Part shown: in pieces, positions 63,752 through 64,000 of the stretch | Layout of the letters: each line of letters begins with the position of its first letter | Position numbering within the stretch: the first letter of the stretch is position 1 | Program-made: the position numbers and the translations under genes | Notes under the pieces: model-generated | The model's database searches: none | The model's input: the letters and a program-made list of their open reading frames with translations, nothing else | Told to the model about the DNA's origin: nothing | Origin: Methanolobus chelungpuianus | GTDB taxonomy: Archaea > Halobacteriota > Methanosarcinia > Methanosarcinales > Methanosarcinaceae | Length of the DNA: 64,000 nt | Reading direction: 5' to 3' | Assembly: GCF_024500045.1 (NCBI RefSeq) | Contig: NZ_JTEO01000004.1 | Span: forward strand, 372,001-436,000

Positions 63752-64000
63752 ATGATGAACGATATAGTCATTGTCAGGTATGGCGAACTTGCCCTCAAGA
63801 GCAGCAGCGTCAGGAACTGGTACGAGAAGACCTTGGTGAACAACATCGAGTCAATGCTGAAGCAATATGGTGTTCCCTATTCGGATATAAGCCGTGAGTG
63901 GGGCAGGATATTCATCCACAGTGCTGACCCCGACGCCCCAAAAGCAGCAGCGGATGTATTTGGTGTGGTTTCCACTTCCCCGGCAAGGACAACGGAAGCC
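63752..64000 (+). CDS. thiI: tRNA 4-thiouridine sulfurtransferase ThiI, 5' part
   Basis: An 83-codon open frame that runs off the window. The start (MNDIVIVRYGELALKSSSVRNWYEKTLVNNIESML) is the ThiI NFLD/THUMP N-terminus; later comes EWGRIFIHSADPDAPKAAADVFGVVSTSPA, the THUMP region. ThiI moves sulfur to uridine 8 of tRNA. Start is ATG 63752 or 63755. The PP-loop domain lies outside. Confidence 0.88.
   Translation, partial: MMNDIVIVRYGELALKSSSVRNWYEKTLVNNIESMLKQYGVPYSDISREWGRIFIHSADPDAPKAAADVFGVVSTSPARTTEA

Noticed and set aside
63706-63897. A 63-codon plus-strand frame after acylphosphatase
   Set aside because: It overlaps the thiI start in another frame; the thiI frame has clear family sequence and continues to the window edge.
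1-64000. CRISPR arrays, insertion sequences, prophage genes or replication origin
   Set aside because: No regularly spaced direct repeats, transposase, integrase, phage structural gene or Orc1/Cdc6 gene was seen. PCNA and PriL alone do not mark an origin.

Overview
The window is chromosomal DNA of a methanogenic euryarchaeon, most likely a member of the Methanosarcinaceae (Methanolobus, Methanomethylovorans or Methanococcoides-like); the species cannot be fixed from the sequence alone. The evidence is archaeal information-processing genes (TFS, PCNA, PriL, archaeal AlaS and ThrS, archease/RtcB), archaeal ether-lipid head-group enzymes, archaeosortase, MptD, a LeuB/LeuD pair of the coenzyme B type, a complete archaellum motor operon and an AglB-centred glycosylation locus. 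Genes are dense, many start codons overlap the previous stop, and TATA-like boxes precede several transcription units.

Layout. 1-8.9 kb: a truncated PAS/GAF histidine kinase, a GNAT acetyltransferase, a small RGG/zinc protein, a leftward unit of RND exporter, secreted partner, TrmB-type regulator and YwbE-like protein, and a decayed flavoprotein disulfide reductase. 9-15.5 kb: a second copy of the RGG/zinc protein with a matching long leader, tRNA-Thr(TGT), an aldolase, archaetidylinositol-phosphate synthase, archease-rtcB, a PUA protein, and a bactofilin-like protein with a small membrane protein. 15.6-24.6 kb: argD-hisC; a leftward artA-asd-pss-mptD operon joining lipid synthesis to protein lipid anchoring; Nudix-TFS-PCNA-PriL; a CbiA/CfbB-type amidase. 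24.7-30.5 kb: moaA with a 49-residue companion, surE, two unknown proteins and alaS.

30.5-41 kb is a motility block. A two-domain KaiC/RAD55-like ATPase, a protein joining a degenerate RecA-like domain to a receiver domain, and a stand-alone receiver lie just before a convergent methyltransferase gene and the archaellum operon flaCE-F-G-H-I-J. The operon's promoter region carries a perfect 20-bp palindrome. No archaellin or prearchaellin peptidase gene is present in the window.

41-55.6 kb: leuB, an unknown gene and leuD, then aglB, five GT4-type glycosyltransferases, a Wzx-like flippase, a methyltransferase and manC. The part from about 48.4 to 54.2 kb is visibly more AT-rich and looks acquired. 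55.7-64 kb: an NfnAB/SudBA-type ferredoxin:NADP oxidoreductase behind nested inverted repeats, a multidomain PAPS-reductase-like Fe-S protein, an AI-2E-family membrane protein, thrS, acylphosphatase and the start of thiI.

The strongest unexplained signal is the pair of roughly 190-nt leaders upstream of the two RGG/CxxC-x17-CxxC genes. They keep the same TATA-to-leader spacing, share blocks of sequence, can form a long-range closing stem, and have a hairpin whose arms changed together. This looks like a cis-acting regulatory RNA, possibly autoregulatory.
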